From NCBI RefSeq assembly GCF_963678635.1, contig NC_087067.1, positions 52,754,233-52,818,232 on the forward strand: a stretch of DNA of 64,000 nucleotides. Reading direction: 5' to 3'. Made by a program: the position numbers and the translations under genes. The stretch's first letter is position 1, and each line of letters opens with the position of its first letter. The DNA comes from Symsagittifera roscoffensis (taxonomy: Eukaryota > Xenacoelomorpha > Acoela > Convolutidae). Of this stretch, positions 10,601 through 21,800 are shown piece after piece. Under the pieces are notes generated by a model. It was not told where the DNA came from, did not search any database, and saw only the letters and a list, made by a program, of their open reading frames with translations.

Positions 10601-10838
10601 CTTTTACAAAAAGTGCGCACTGTGAGTTGATTTCACAACAGCACCACATGTCATTGAATAACCTCGAAGGAATTGAAATCGCAAAGTCAGAAATATTTCA
10701 AGGGAGTCCAATTCGAAAACACATGTTTTAAGTGATTCGCAAAGACCATAGCAATAACTCTGTAGGAAGTCTTGTTTTCTGATTCTTCAGACTGTGATTT
10801 TCGACAATATGCAATAGCTTTTGGGAGAAATTACGCAG
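10601..10838. other. Non-coding, nothing recognised
   Basis: AT-rich sequence between the HES upstream region and a poly-C tract; no motif stands out. Confidence 0.4.
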
Positions 10839-10847
10839 TTTTTAACA

Positions 10848-10931
10848 CCCCCCCCCCCCCCCCCCCCAAATAGACCAAGTTAAGATCCTCCACCCCAGCG
10901 CTTAATATAAGTTAAATTTGTTAAGCGCTGC
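10848..10931. repeat. Poly-C tract with adjacent partial palindromic element
   Basis: A run of 20 C is followed by GACCAAGTTAAGATCCTCC, a variant of the GGACCAAGTTAACATCC end found at 10975 and 12704. Next comes a hairpin AGCGCTTAA...TTAAGCGCT (about 10898-10930). It may be a degenerate or composite member of the same MITE family. Confidence 0.5.
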
Positions 10932-10974
10932 ATGTAAAATAGTCGATTCTGATTGGCTAAAAATTCCTAACTTA

Positions 10975-11033
10975 GAACCAAGTTAACATCCTCCCCCTAA
11001 ACGTGTTTAGGGGGGAGGATGTTAACTTGGTCC
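10975..11033. mobile_element. 59-bp palindromic MITE
   Basis: Nearly perfect hairpin: arms of about 27 bp built on CCAAGTTAACATCCTCCCCC with a loop of only a few bases. Same length and ends as the element at 12704. The flanks show no clear target duplication here. Confidence 0.75.
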
Positions 11034-11599
11034 CAAAAACCTGTTTGTTGTGTATGATAGGCTAGTTTCTGGGACTAACTCTGGGACAAAACTAGGAAAT
11101 AGAGTGATAGGTACAAACAGGGACACATCTAGAAATTTCACGAGGAAAAAATGACGTTTCAGAGAACTTATTGGAAAGTTTTGGCGCGCACGGTCCTCAT
11201 TCTTCAAAGGTTGACAAAATTTTAGGTTTGGTTGACAAAACATGGATGTCGTGAAAACGTTTTAAAAATTGCATCTCTTGGATGGCGAGGGAGTAGAATC
11301 CCTGAGCCCCCCTTCCCTTGGTACCTCGGGAAGAATTGCCAACTGCCACCCCTATAAAAGTTTTGTGGTATCATACATATGAACACTGCTTCACAGGTAT
11401 AGACGTATAGTGGATTGAGGACACCCCCCTGCTGTAAACAAGAAGTTAATTAATTGTGGATTCTGCGATTGCAGAGGATCTATGGAATCTAGCCAGTCTG
11501 CCGGGTCTCTTATTTCCAGACTAAGTTATTTGGTTAAGCCGGCTCCTTTTATTGCATCTCATGGTCGTTTTATTTTGCGTCAAGAACTTTAACGTTGTA
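11034..11599. other. Non-coding, nothing recognised
   Basis: No credible coding frame. AGGGAGTAGAATCCCTGAG at about 11289 resembles the internal GTCGAATCCCTGA segment of the hAT MITE family, so an old fragment is possible. Confidence 0.35.
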
Positions 11600-11755
11600 C
11601 CACTATTGCAGCCGAAATCGGTCAGACTGTGGTGGATCTGAAACTAGAGGTCAAATGAGAGCTCGTCTTCACACGCTATCATTGTCATGTCAGGGGATTG
11701 AATATACGATCTGACGATCGCAAAGTGAACACTTTATCACTGCTTAATCTCTCTA
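11600..11755 (-). mobile_element. tRNA-derived SINE remnant
   Basis: Homologous over about 115 bp to the SINE in the 1380-bp array. Read on the minus strand it has a box-A-like segment (TTAAGCAGTGATAAAGTG) followed about 30 bases later by a decayed B box (TATTCAATCCCC), then the shared SINE body (GATCCACCACAGTCTGACC in this copy). The order and spacing fit a tRNA-derived Pol III head. Confidence 0.6.
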
Positions 11756-12695
11756 GAAAGGTAGGTCAGGTGAGAGACGACACAGCAGCTGCAGCTCCAA
11801 TCCTTGCAAAAAACATTGAAAAACAGTGTCCTTCATTAGTATTCCAATAGAATTCGTTGCAACAATTACTCGGACTTGAAGCCCAAAAATATGAATGTGT
11901 TGTCAACAATTTTCTTTAGCGTACGAAAAAGGGCTCAAAATAATTGGACAGTTTCCCATGTGTAACGATGTCTGTTCACTTCTGGTATGAAAATTTTGCT
12001 CATATTCACAAGTTTAATTGCAGTTCAAAATACTTGGATATTTATTTAACATTTTAAAGGCGTCTCAAATGTTTGACTGTTTGTCGTTGCTAATACCAAC
12101 AAAATATGCGTCAATGTTTTGCAAATAGCTGCTTTGATTCGGCTTTATCTTAAACAGACACACATGGAGGGTAGATTAATACTGCAGATGGGACAGTACC
12201 TCGTGATCTCTTGGCAAACGTCGGCGGCCTTTGAGCTCTGCTCCACTTATTAGACTACTTAATCCCCCAATAAGGTCCAGGAAGGTAAGCGCGTGAACAG
12301 ACCAGACCACTAACTGAGATTATCTCTTCGCTTTTCCAATTAGCGACCGATAGGCGATTGCTTTGAGTCGCTCAATCAATGCTTCATTAGATTCTGTGTT
12401 GGACTTAGGAAGCGATTAAAGAGGAATTTAGCGATGAGGAAAGCGCCCTTATTGCTATTCTTTCCTATTCCTGTGGTGCTAATTGTATAATTAGTGAAGC
12501 ATAGATGATATGCAACAAATAACTGCTCACAGGTATTAAAGCTTGCTGCCCATTTAGCAGACTGTCCTAAACGAAGAACTGACTAAGATTAATAAAAAGA
12601 TCATTTAAGTTCTCCACTATAACCTTTTAGAAGTCGGTTATATGCTTTTAACGGGATTATTGCTAAAAGAATAGTTGAATAATCGTGAATAATTT
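11756..12695. other. Non-coding, nothing recognised
   Basis: Unique-looking sequence between the SINE and the 12704 MITE; no exon-like frames flanked by splice signals were noticed. Confidence 0.4.
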
Positions 12696-12703
12696 GAACT
12701 ATA

Positions 12704-12762
12704 GGACCAAGTTAACATCCTCCCCCCTAAAGCCGTTTGGGGGGACTTTGTTAACTTGATCC
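12704..12762. mobile_element. 59-bp palindromic MITE with 8-bp target duplication
   Basis: Begins GGACCAAGTTAACATCC and ends with its inverted counterpart (GTTAACTTGATCC), around a C-rich/G-rich core. It is flanked on both sides by the same 8 bases, GAACTATA (12696-12703 and 12763-12770). The clean duplication marks it as a transposed unit rather than a chance palindrome. Confidence 0.85.
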
Positions 12763-12770
12763 GAACTATA

Positions 12771-13285
12771 AAGTGAACGGTTGCTTTCAGGAATCTTCTG
12801 GTATTTAACGAGTTTTAGCTATCTTCAGCTTCCATTCAAAAGGCTCATAAAATGCCTGCTGAACACCAATTGATATGCGAGTCGGAAGTCTTTATGCTGA
12901 CTGTCTAATTCTGCTCGCAGATCATTCTTCACAGCGAATTCTTGAAGCAAAAGCTTCACCTGTCAGATAGCTTGCAGCCCTTAGAGGTTAATTAGGTTGG
13001 CTTGTTTTGTTGCCTAATTACAGTGTAGATTAGAGAACAATGGTAAGAATAGAAGACAGAGAATGAGGGAATAATTGAGGAGATAAGAAGTCTTTGATGG
13101 AATCTCTTCTAAGAGGACACACCTTGCATTAAAGTGTAAATGTGCCACTCATAACAGACTGCATTTCTGGTCTGCCAATTGAACTGTGGATCTCCTAAAA
13201 GAGTTCAAAGAGTCCACTGGAGACGAAATACTGGCACGTGCACCCATGCGACCTAAATGTCTCGTCGGCTCAATTTTGGCTTACC
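12771..13285. other. Non-coding, nothing recognised
   Basis: No supported gene or repeat. Confidence 0.4.
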
Positions 13286-13413
13286 AATTTTTTCAAAGGG
13301 TCTCCCATTTGGTACTTTCGGTACCCTTAATATTAGCGTAATTGGCGCCCAATTGATTTTAGGGCCAGTCGGCAAAAGGTGAGCACCAAGTGGGAGACCC
13401 TTTGAAAAAATTA
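13286..13413. repeat. Inverted repeat, MITE-like
   Basis: TTTTTTCAAAGGGTCTCCCA at the left is mirrored by TGGGAGACCCTTTGAAAAAA at the right around about 75 bp. No target duplication is obvious. A 97-codon minus-strand frame across it has no recognisable domain and is treated as chance. Confidence 0.65.
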
Positions 13414-14249
13414 GCAACCAGAATGGGGCCGACGAGGCATTTTGGTTGTCGCTTGGGCACTTGTCATAGTTCCCACTTCGAGGAGTCAGAGAAGATGTTC
13501 TAAAAGGTCCTTTTATCAAAACATCAAAAAAAATTGTCCTCGACAAAACGCTCCTGACTTAACATTATGTTAATACGTAAGCTTTTGAAAAAGTCAACTT
13601 CTGGGTTTTAGCTTTTTTGGGGGAGGTTTTTGGTTTCTTGAGATTGGACATCTACTCGGAAAACTCACCGATAGTCGGCTCAGATGGTTCGATATTAGCT
13701 AATCTCGAAATTATAAAAATCACCAAAAAAGAAAGGCAAGTGTGCTGTGGGTCATTTTTTTTCTTCCAGTTCCCTGGGTTGAGGTTTCCAATTTATGTTT
13801 TGAACGAGGCGGAACGATTTCATGCCACTAATTGTTCGCCCTATAATCCGTAGTCGAGAAAGCTCTGTAGACGAACTAAAAGTCGAAATATGAAGTGGAG
13901 TCGGTCGACAAATAAAATCAAATACAAAGTCGAAAGTTACCGTCGAGTTAATTGAATTAACGTCGAGCTCAATTTCGAAACAAAAATTATGGAAAGCTTA
14001 CACTTTTTCAATGATTTTGTATAAAATTTGAGCAAAAAATTTTTGAATCATTGAAAAATTTTAATTTCAGAAAACTGCGTTTAGCAACATTCACTCGAGA
14101 AGAATTGTTTAGAGCAAACCATGAGTTTCAAGGGACTCCCTTCAAAAATTTGAGATGCAAGGTCTCCCTCGGCAGTTTTTCACGAATACTTTTTAAAAGC
14201 ATTTTTTTCTGCTTTTCAAATTTGAGGCAAGTTTGTTTCATTCAGAAGT
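13414..14249. other. Non-coding, nothing recognised
   Basis: Open frames here (for example 13617-13853) have no family resemblance; nothing else is evident. Confidence 0.35.
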
Positions 14250-14600
14250 ACTTCTTGGTCGAACTTGATCGAAACTTTTTTCCTCGGTCGAGCACGATTG
14301 AAAAATTATTTTGGTCGATTTTCGCCGGAAAACTCTACCTCTGTTCAAATTTGTTTTGTTCAAAAATATTTTCTTGGTCATTTTTTTTTCTTAGTCGATT
14401 TTTTTCTTCGGTCGAAAACACTCCTCGGTCGAACTTAGTCGATTTTTTTTCCTCTTTGGTCAGACTTCGCCCGAGGTCTAACATATTTGCAATTTATCAA
14501 GCTGGAAACGAGATGGTCGAAACATATCGAGTGTGGGCTAAGGTTTTCGAAATATTCCAACTTTTCGACCGAGTCGTCCGAAACATACACCGCAAGCAAA
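14250..14600. repeat. Degenerate TTGGTCGA-rich simple repeat
   Basis: GGTCGA/AGTCGA words recur about every 15-30 bases between poly-T runs. It looks like a decayed minisatellite; the long plus-strand frame across it is compositional. Confidence 0.5.
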
Positions 14601-15544
14601 CATCGACTCGGGTTGTAAGAAACAGATGATTGGAAAAACAAAAAACAAGAACTCAAAATATTTATGTTAAGGAATTTACAAAGCAGACGAAATTTCGGTT
14701 CAACTATATTCGATCCTCCATTGTGTAATCTTAGCTGTCTACTCAATTAAAAGTTTTTTATGAAACATTTAATTATAGTTCATAACAAAATTTAGAGATT
14801 GAAGCTAAAATTGAACACATTAACAAAAATAGCCGGCTGCTGTGCAAACAGCACAGAATATTCCGACCTGATTGAAACAAAGTTTCAATGATATAAAAAA
14901 ATTTTAAATCGAAATACATATTTTCAAGTTTTTTATCTGAAAGTTTGTGCTATTTTTATCGAGAAAAAGCTATTGGAACATTTTTACAAAAAACACGATT
15001 TCCTTATTAGTAACTATTAAAGCTTTTAGTATAAACAAATTTGGCGGTCAGTCTCTAATTTTTTGTCCAATTATTTGTTGAATTTGGTCTAAAAACCAAA
15101 ATTTCAGCGATATTTTTCCTCGACATTGCGACAACTTTTTTTCGAGTCGCAATAACGACCATTAGGGCATTAATACAATACCAACCTTGACCTATGAGAT
15201 TTAATTGGGGTAGTCAAAATTGGCTGGAAAATTACCAAAAAACTGCATTAATCTATAGGTCCTTTCCAGTCTTGGAGAGTGTTCGGAACAACAAGCAAGC
15301 CAATTGAAAAGCCAGAAAAGAATTTATTTTCAAATACCTTTCATTGCTTTAATTTAGATTGAATTTGAACAATTTTTGGCAGTTATATTTCAAATGGAAG
15401 CGTGAAGATAACTTAACTTGGTCCAGCTCAGCAGCGAGCTACAAAATGATAATAAAAAAGTGCGCATGAAAGACAAAATGACCTCATTTTTTGGCCTAAA
15501 CCCATACCAATTTTCCTGATTTTCTGCTAGTTTTGCCCAGTTAA
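14601..15544. other. Non-coding region downstream of SAXO
   Basis: No coding exon recognised. Confidence 0.4.
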
Positions 15545-15550
15545 TTTATT
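15545..15550 (-). terminator. SAXO polyadenylation signal AATAAA
   Basis: TTTATT on the plus strand, about 90 bp beyond the SAXO stop codon in the direction of transcription. Confidence 0.5.
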
Positions 15551-15639
15551 AACTCCTAAGATGACAATTCATATTCAGTTTGTGCACGCCTGCGAGTGTT
15601 GAAGTAGCAGTGGGAGACATGTTTAGCAGCAATAGTGCT

Positions 15640-15849
15640 TTAGATGGGCTTCTTCTGGAAGTCCTCGTTGTGTTGCTTCTGGGAGGGGCAGGTGGGGTCG
15701 GGACAGAACTTGGTGAACACTTGGTGGCCATCACATGTCTGCTGCACAAACTCATACCCCAGCCCGGCCAAGTTCAGCACTGGACAACATGCCGCCTGTT
15801 TGTAATTATAGGACATCTTGTACTCCGTGTCCCCTTTGAAGTCACACAC
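15640..15849 (-). CDS. SAXO: SAXO exon 6 (C-terminus)
   Basis: Acceptor GACCAG|GTGTGT. Encodes CDFKGDTEYKMSYNYKQ and a Cys-containing tail (FCPDPTCPSQKQ), ending KKPI-stop. Confidence 0.88.
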   Translation of the reverse strand: MCDFKGDTEYKMSYNYKQAACCPVLNLAGLGYEFVQQTCDGHQVFTKFCPDPTCPSQKQHNEDFQKKPI

Positions 15850-18800
15850 CTGGTCACAAAAGACACAAATTCTATTTTAATTTATACCATGTAATAGTCA
15901 TAAAATAATTTGGATCATAAAAATGAATTTAAATAAAATCAGGCTTTTCTTAAGGGGAGGGGGAGGAGGGACCGGACACCCTAAACAAAAAATTCGACCC
16001 TCTGACCAGCCAAAGGGGCCCTTGTCATAATTTTTCATTTTGGTCAACCTGCCAAAAAAGTGTCTAAGAGTCCTTTTTGGCCTGTTTTTTTTCGAAAAAT
16101 TGACGGTGCCGCACTAAATTTGGTCAAAATAGGGTCTTTATAATGTTTTGGAAGAGTTTGGTCAGTCAATTTTCAATTTGGTCGACCAAAAAAAGTCTTT
16201 TAGAGTTTTTAGAAAAGATTTGATATTTTGATTTTCTGAAAATGGGGTTGTAATAAATGTTTTTTCGAATGTGTGATCAAAGAGTGATTGAATGGGAAAA
16301 ATCTTGTTCTTGCCTCATTGCGACACACTTGTGGTTTGCATGAGATGGGTTTGCATATCTGGTGTGCAATGTAGTTGGTGTTGTAGGCAGTCGTCTTCTC
16401 AAACGGCGCTTCCGAGGGCTTGTAGTCAGGCTACAACACATCAACACCAGATAACAAAAATTAAAAACCAACAACAAGGTGTTTTCTCCCTAGTTGAAGT
16501 TTTCTGCCCGCATACAAAAAAAACTTACATGTCAAATCACAAAGTGAGAAGCTTGGCACAAAACCAAAGTGTTTTTTTTTTTGATAGAGATCGTCCTTGA
16601 TTTTTTCGTTTTCGGATAGAACACAAAATTTTATTAAAAGTGGAGCCTAAAAACTTTTTTTTATTGCAGAATGCGCATACAATTCCCTGTTAAGCAAAAA
16701 TGCGTATTATACTATTCCGAAGAATGGAAAAACGCTTTTCATTCAACTCCAAATTTGTATAAATTAAATATTAAACAATTCGATTTCCATATCAACTTTT
16801 TCCTCTATGTATTTTTAGGGAACTTTTTCACCAACTTTTTTTCTTGGTATCGAATTGTATGAAAAAAATTTTTGTTGAAGATTTTTCGAAATCTTTTTAA
16901 ACTTTTTCTCGTTTTTCTAGTAACTTTTCTGAACAATTCGATTTCCATATCAACTTTTTCCTCTATGTATTTTTAGGGAACTTTTTCACCAACTTTTTTT
17001 CTTGGTATCGAATTGTATGAAAAAAATTTTTGTTGAAGATTTATCGAAATCTTTTAAAACTTTTTCTCGTTTTTCTAGTAACTTTTCTGAACAATTCGAT
17101 TTCCATATCAACTTTTTCCTCTATGTATTTTTAGGGAACTTTTTCACCAACTTTTTTTCTTGGTATCGAATTGTATGAAAAAAATTTTTGTTGAAGATTT
17201 TTCGAAATCTTTTAAAACTTTTTCTCGTTTTTCTAGTAACTTTTCTGAACAATTCGATTTCCATATCAACTTTTTCCTCTATGTATTTTTAGGGAACTTT
17301 TTCATCAACTTTTTTTCTTGGTATCGAATTGTATGAAAAAAATTTTTGTTGAAGATTTTTCGAAATCTTTTAAAACTTTTTCTCGTTTTTCTAGTAACTT
17401 TTCTGAACAATTTGATTTCCATATCAACTTTTTCCTCTATGTATTTTTAGGGAACTTTTTCACCAACTTTTTTTCTTGGTATCGAATTGTATGAAAAAAA
17501 TTTTTGCTGAAGATTTTTCGAAATCTTTAAAACTTTTTCTCGTTTTTCTAGTAAATTTTCTGCAAAAATTGTTTTTCAATTTGCTTAATTTAGTATAACT
17601 GTCGAATATACTAAATCTATAGTTTTTTCGCCTCCTTCAATCACACCATGCCAAAAAAACGACAATAATTTGAAAAACGTTGTTGTATTTTTAAGACTTT
17701 GATCAGAACATTCTATCCTTAGTAACAGGCTGTCCTTATTTTTAAATGAAACTGTATCTTTTCAATTCACTCAGGAAAGTGCTGCAAAGTCCGCTGAACT
17801 TCGAATAGAGACAAAACTATCAGGTATATAAGATTAAATATTTAAAGCTCAAAACCAAAATAACCGAAACGCAAACTCACAGCATTCCCTAACAGTTCGA
17901 GCTTGTTTGTTGAGTGATTAGAAAACTTAAAGCGAACGGCATCGTGATCCTAGAGTCTGAGTGAAATTGTTAAAGTGGGACTCCGAGTCCACTGTATGAG
18001 GGTTCCAGTTTAGATTCTCGATTGTCTCTCAATATCAAAATGATTTTTTTTGTGATATTTAAAGCTGAATTTTTTTTAGCTCTGCAAGTTTTTTATGGGT
18101 TACCTGTACCTAGGTGATACAAAACTGTAACGGGTAACATAAGAAAATAATTTTGGAAGGACTTTCGTAGCTTGTGTCACGATTTTTTCGTTAAGAGTGC
18201 AGTTATTCAATTATACTGCCGCTTTCTGGTTGTCTAAGTTTTTGAAAAGTTTTAGTAAGAATGACTTGGGGCCTAGCAAGGATCCATTTGAAGCAATTAG
18301 AATCTCGTTTATGGAGCAGTCAAAAAGGTAAGTCCTACAAACACGAGTCCGTGACCCGTTGGACTTTGTTTGGCAATATCACCAATTCTTTAAAAACCTG
18401 TCAGAAAACAAAATGAGTCAGTGGTTTTGCCACCAACAATTCTAAAGTTACAATGTTCTTTTGCTTTAAGAAAGAGTTCCAATTGGCAAAACGCGTTTCT
18501 TAAGTCTAGACCACAGTACCATGTAAATTTTTGTTCGAAAGTTTGATTTGAACCGTCCTTCTTCGTTGCATTTTCGATCCCCATCTTTGGCAAATTACCG
18601 TTGCCCAGGATATTTCTCTCGAGGGAGGCCCGAGGTCATTAAAAATGGCGTCTCATCATTCGCCCATTTATTAGACTGAATTCTTATTGAAATGTTGCCG
18701 ATAAAGATGATAGTTTTGTCAAAAAACAGCAATGGTAAAATTTTCAGCGAAGGTTCAATGAGCTTCCGTTCGCACTATGTAGGAATAAAATAAAGAATAA

Positions 18801-21800
18801 ATTGAATTAAATTTGTACTTTTTTATTCGTTCAGAAAAGTGAGAATAGTGCCATGAAGTTCACTGGGCTTCGAGTAGAAGCAACACTAACAGGTATCTAA
18901 CTAAATGTGAAGATCAAAACTAAAAAGACTTAAACGTAAACTAACAACAGTGTGAAAAGCACTTTTTTCAACCCGGCACAGAAAAAAAGACTATTTGAAA
19001 TTGACGTTTGGCATTTATCCCGGAAAGAAGATTTTCAAAAAATGCTGATTAACTGTTGCGTTTGTCTATACTCAATTAAGTTGACAACAAAAAGCTATTT
19101 CAAGATACCTTTTTACCGAGTGGCTTCACAGATATCATAGCCGCGTCTCACGATAGTTGAAGTGTTTCCAGATATTTATGATTCGATTTTAAAACTACGC
19201 CATCAGCTGAGGCTATTTCGTGTATAATCTTGAAATAACGCCAAACGAATGGAACAAATACTAGCCTGTGGAGCGCAGCTGTTCCTCTTCTTAGCTGCCC
19301 ATGCCTTGAAGTTGCTGTTGAACTCTGTGTTGGAGTCGAAGGGGATGTCGCTGAGGTTGGCACACTCTATCGGCTTCGCACTCTCCGCCCTGCAGCCCCC
19401 ACTGTACTTGTAGTCCCTCCTGTTGGTTGTCAACTTCTCCAAAGCTCCCTTGTTGCACAGGTTGTCGCCTGCAACATCACTTGGGAATGACTGGGCAATC
19501 TATGTGGGTGTGCATTCGGGAAGAGGGGTGGGATCTTTGTTTTCCTTCAGGAGTTAGACGCCCATTTTGACAGACTAATGTCGAATTTTTCTGAATACGG
19601 CTTAACCACCACTTAACCTTGACATATCAAAAAAAATGTTTATTTAAAACAAAATTCGCTCATTTCACAAATCTCAAAACCTAAAATCTAAAATCATTTT
19701 TGGAAACTAAAAATCAGGCCCCTTTGGGAATAAGACGTGTAACCTGGAATGATGAGGTCTGGCCTCTTTCCATTGGGTGCCTTATAATTGTCCCTCGTTT
19801 CAGTGGTCGCATTCAGAGGGATATCGGACTGGATGCAGGTGTCCTCTGGCTTGCAACTCAGAGTCTTCGAGAGACACTTGGTGGTGTAGTCCCTCCTGCT
19901 TGTGGTGAGACTGTCGAATGGACCAGCTGGCGTGTACTCTTCAGGTGGTTTGCATGAGTCTGGTTTGTTCACTGGGTGAGCCACATAAGTCGCCTAATTT
20001 TTTCAGTTGTTTTTTTTTCCGTAAACTATACCAAATTTGTTTCCATGTATCAAAAATGTTTATTTTGCTAATTCCACACTACACCACACTGAATTTTTTT
20101 GGTAATTGATAAGGGAAACTAAAAGGACAGCATAACAGAGCACCAAAATGCTTTGGTGATAAGGGTAAAATGGAAAGAAGAAACGAGTTGTGATTTGTGT
20201 TGCCTTGTTCTCAGTCATGGGGTTGAATGTGCCGGAGTCCATGGGGATCTCATTGGGTTTGCAGCTCTGCACTCTGCACATGTCGTGTGCCTTGTAGGTG
20301 CTGTTGTTAGTAGTGTCTCCACTCATCTTCCCTTCGGGGGCACTGTACACCTCATCCTACACACACACACACACAAACATACACAAGATATGCCTTTATG
20401 AGATCATTTCTCTACCCTCTCAAAGTGTCAATAAATAAGGTCTTTCCTGTTATAATTTCCCCATTACTAAATTATAGACCCTCCAAGTTGAATGAAAACA
20501 TACTATCGGACGTAAGATATATAAACTTAATGTTTAAGCTCTCCAGATTTTTTCCATCAACCCCCCCCACCCAATTCAAAATTTCTAGTTTCATTGTTGC
20601 TTCACGCAGAGGCGGATCTAGGGTTTTCTCGTTGCGGGGGGGGATATTCAAAAAAAAAACACTAAAAAGACCCTGCTTTGGCCAAGTTTTCTGCACAGCA
20701 GGCAAATTTTTTCGCTTTTTTAGGCATTCTTTGGAAGAAAACTTCGTTAAGAAAATCGCGTTTGGCTCTTTTTCCTGGTGGGGGGAAAAGGAAAAATAGC
20801 CTCGCGTTTTTTCGGCGCGCGCTCCCCCCCCTTAAAATTATTATATATAGGCGCTTAAGGCGCCTTTAGAAAATTTTTGGGCCTGTCACCAAAATGGGGC
20901 TCTTTTCCAGTCCCCCCTTTCAAAATACCGAGTTTTATGTTTGTTTTACGTGTTATTACGGCTAAATGCGTGATGTTACGCTGTAAAGTATGAAGAACAA
21001 ATCTGTCCAGAATCGTCGATTTGTTCACCACGCCAAATTTCATTGCATTGTGACAACGTTAAATAGACTTTTCAAAATTGAATTTGAAAGGGGGGGGAAC
21101 TGGAAAAGAGCCCAAAATGGATATCTCAGAATAGTACAAAGAGGCTCTTTTTCCTCCCCCCTCCCCCCCCCCCCCAACCTGCAAATTTTCATACATAAAA
21201 TTATTGTTTACATTGTCAGAGTGTCATGAAAATTTACATGCAAACTAATTAGGCCATGACAAACATATTTGGTCTTCATAATCAACCTTGCACAACTACT
21301 CGTTAGTTCATAACAATGTTGCTCGTGTGAGGTGGGGGAAAGAAAAAAGAGCCTACAACGGGGAATCCTTAAATCCTCCCCTAGCTTCACGTGTTATTCA
21401 TTATATGGTTATATGTGAAGAGTAAAACTGTTCACAATAGATAGTCGGTTAGTTTGCTCACCAGGCCAAGTTCATTGCATTATGAAAATGTTAAAAGGTC
21501 TTTCAAAATTGATTTTCAAATGTGGAGGGGAGACATGGAAAAGAGCCGAGATTTTTTCTGGATGTGGAGGAAGAGTTCACTTACTTTTTTGCAGGTGTTG
21601 CGTGGCTTCTGTGCCCATGCCTTGTAATCTGACCTCTGGGTCGTGTCGGCCGGGAATTCCTGCTCCGGCTTGCACCAGTCAATGTCCGGCTTACAAGACC
21701 TGGTCTTGCAGATCTCCTTAATTGGAAACTCCTTTCTGTACATCGTAGTCGTATCTAGATTTCCTTTATTCTTCAGAGTGTCATTATATTTGATCAAGTC

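Noticed and set aside
14051-14629. 192-codon plus-strand ORF
   Set aside because: Phe/Arg-rich frame across a GGTCGA/poly-T low-complexity region; no recognisable domain.
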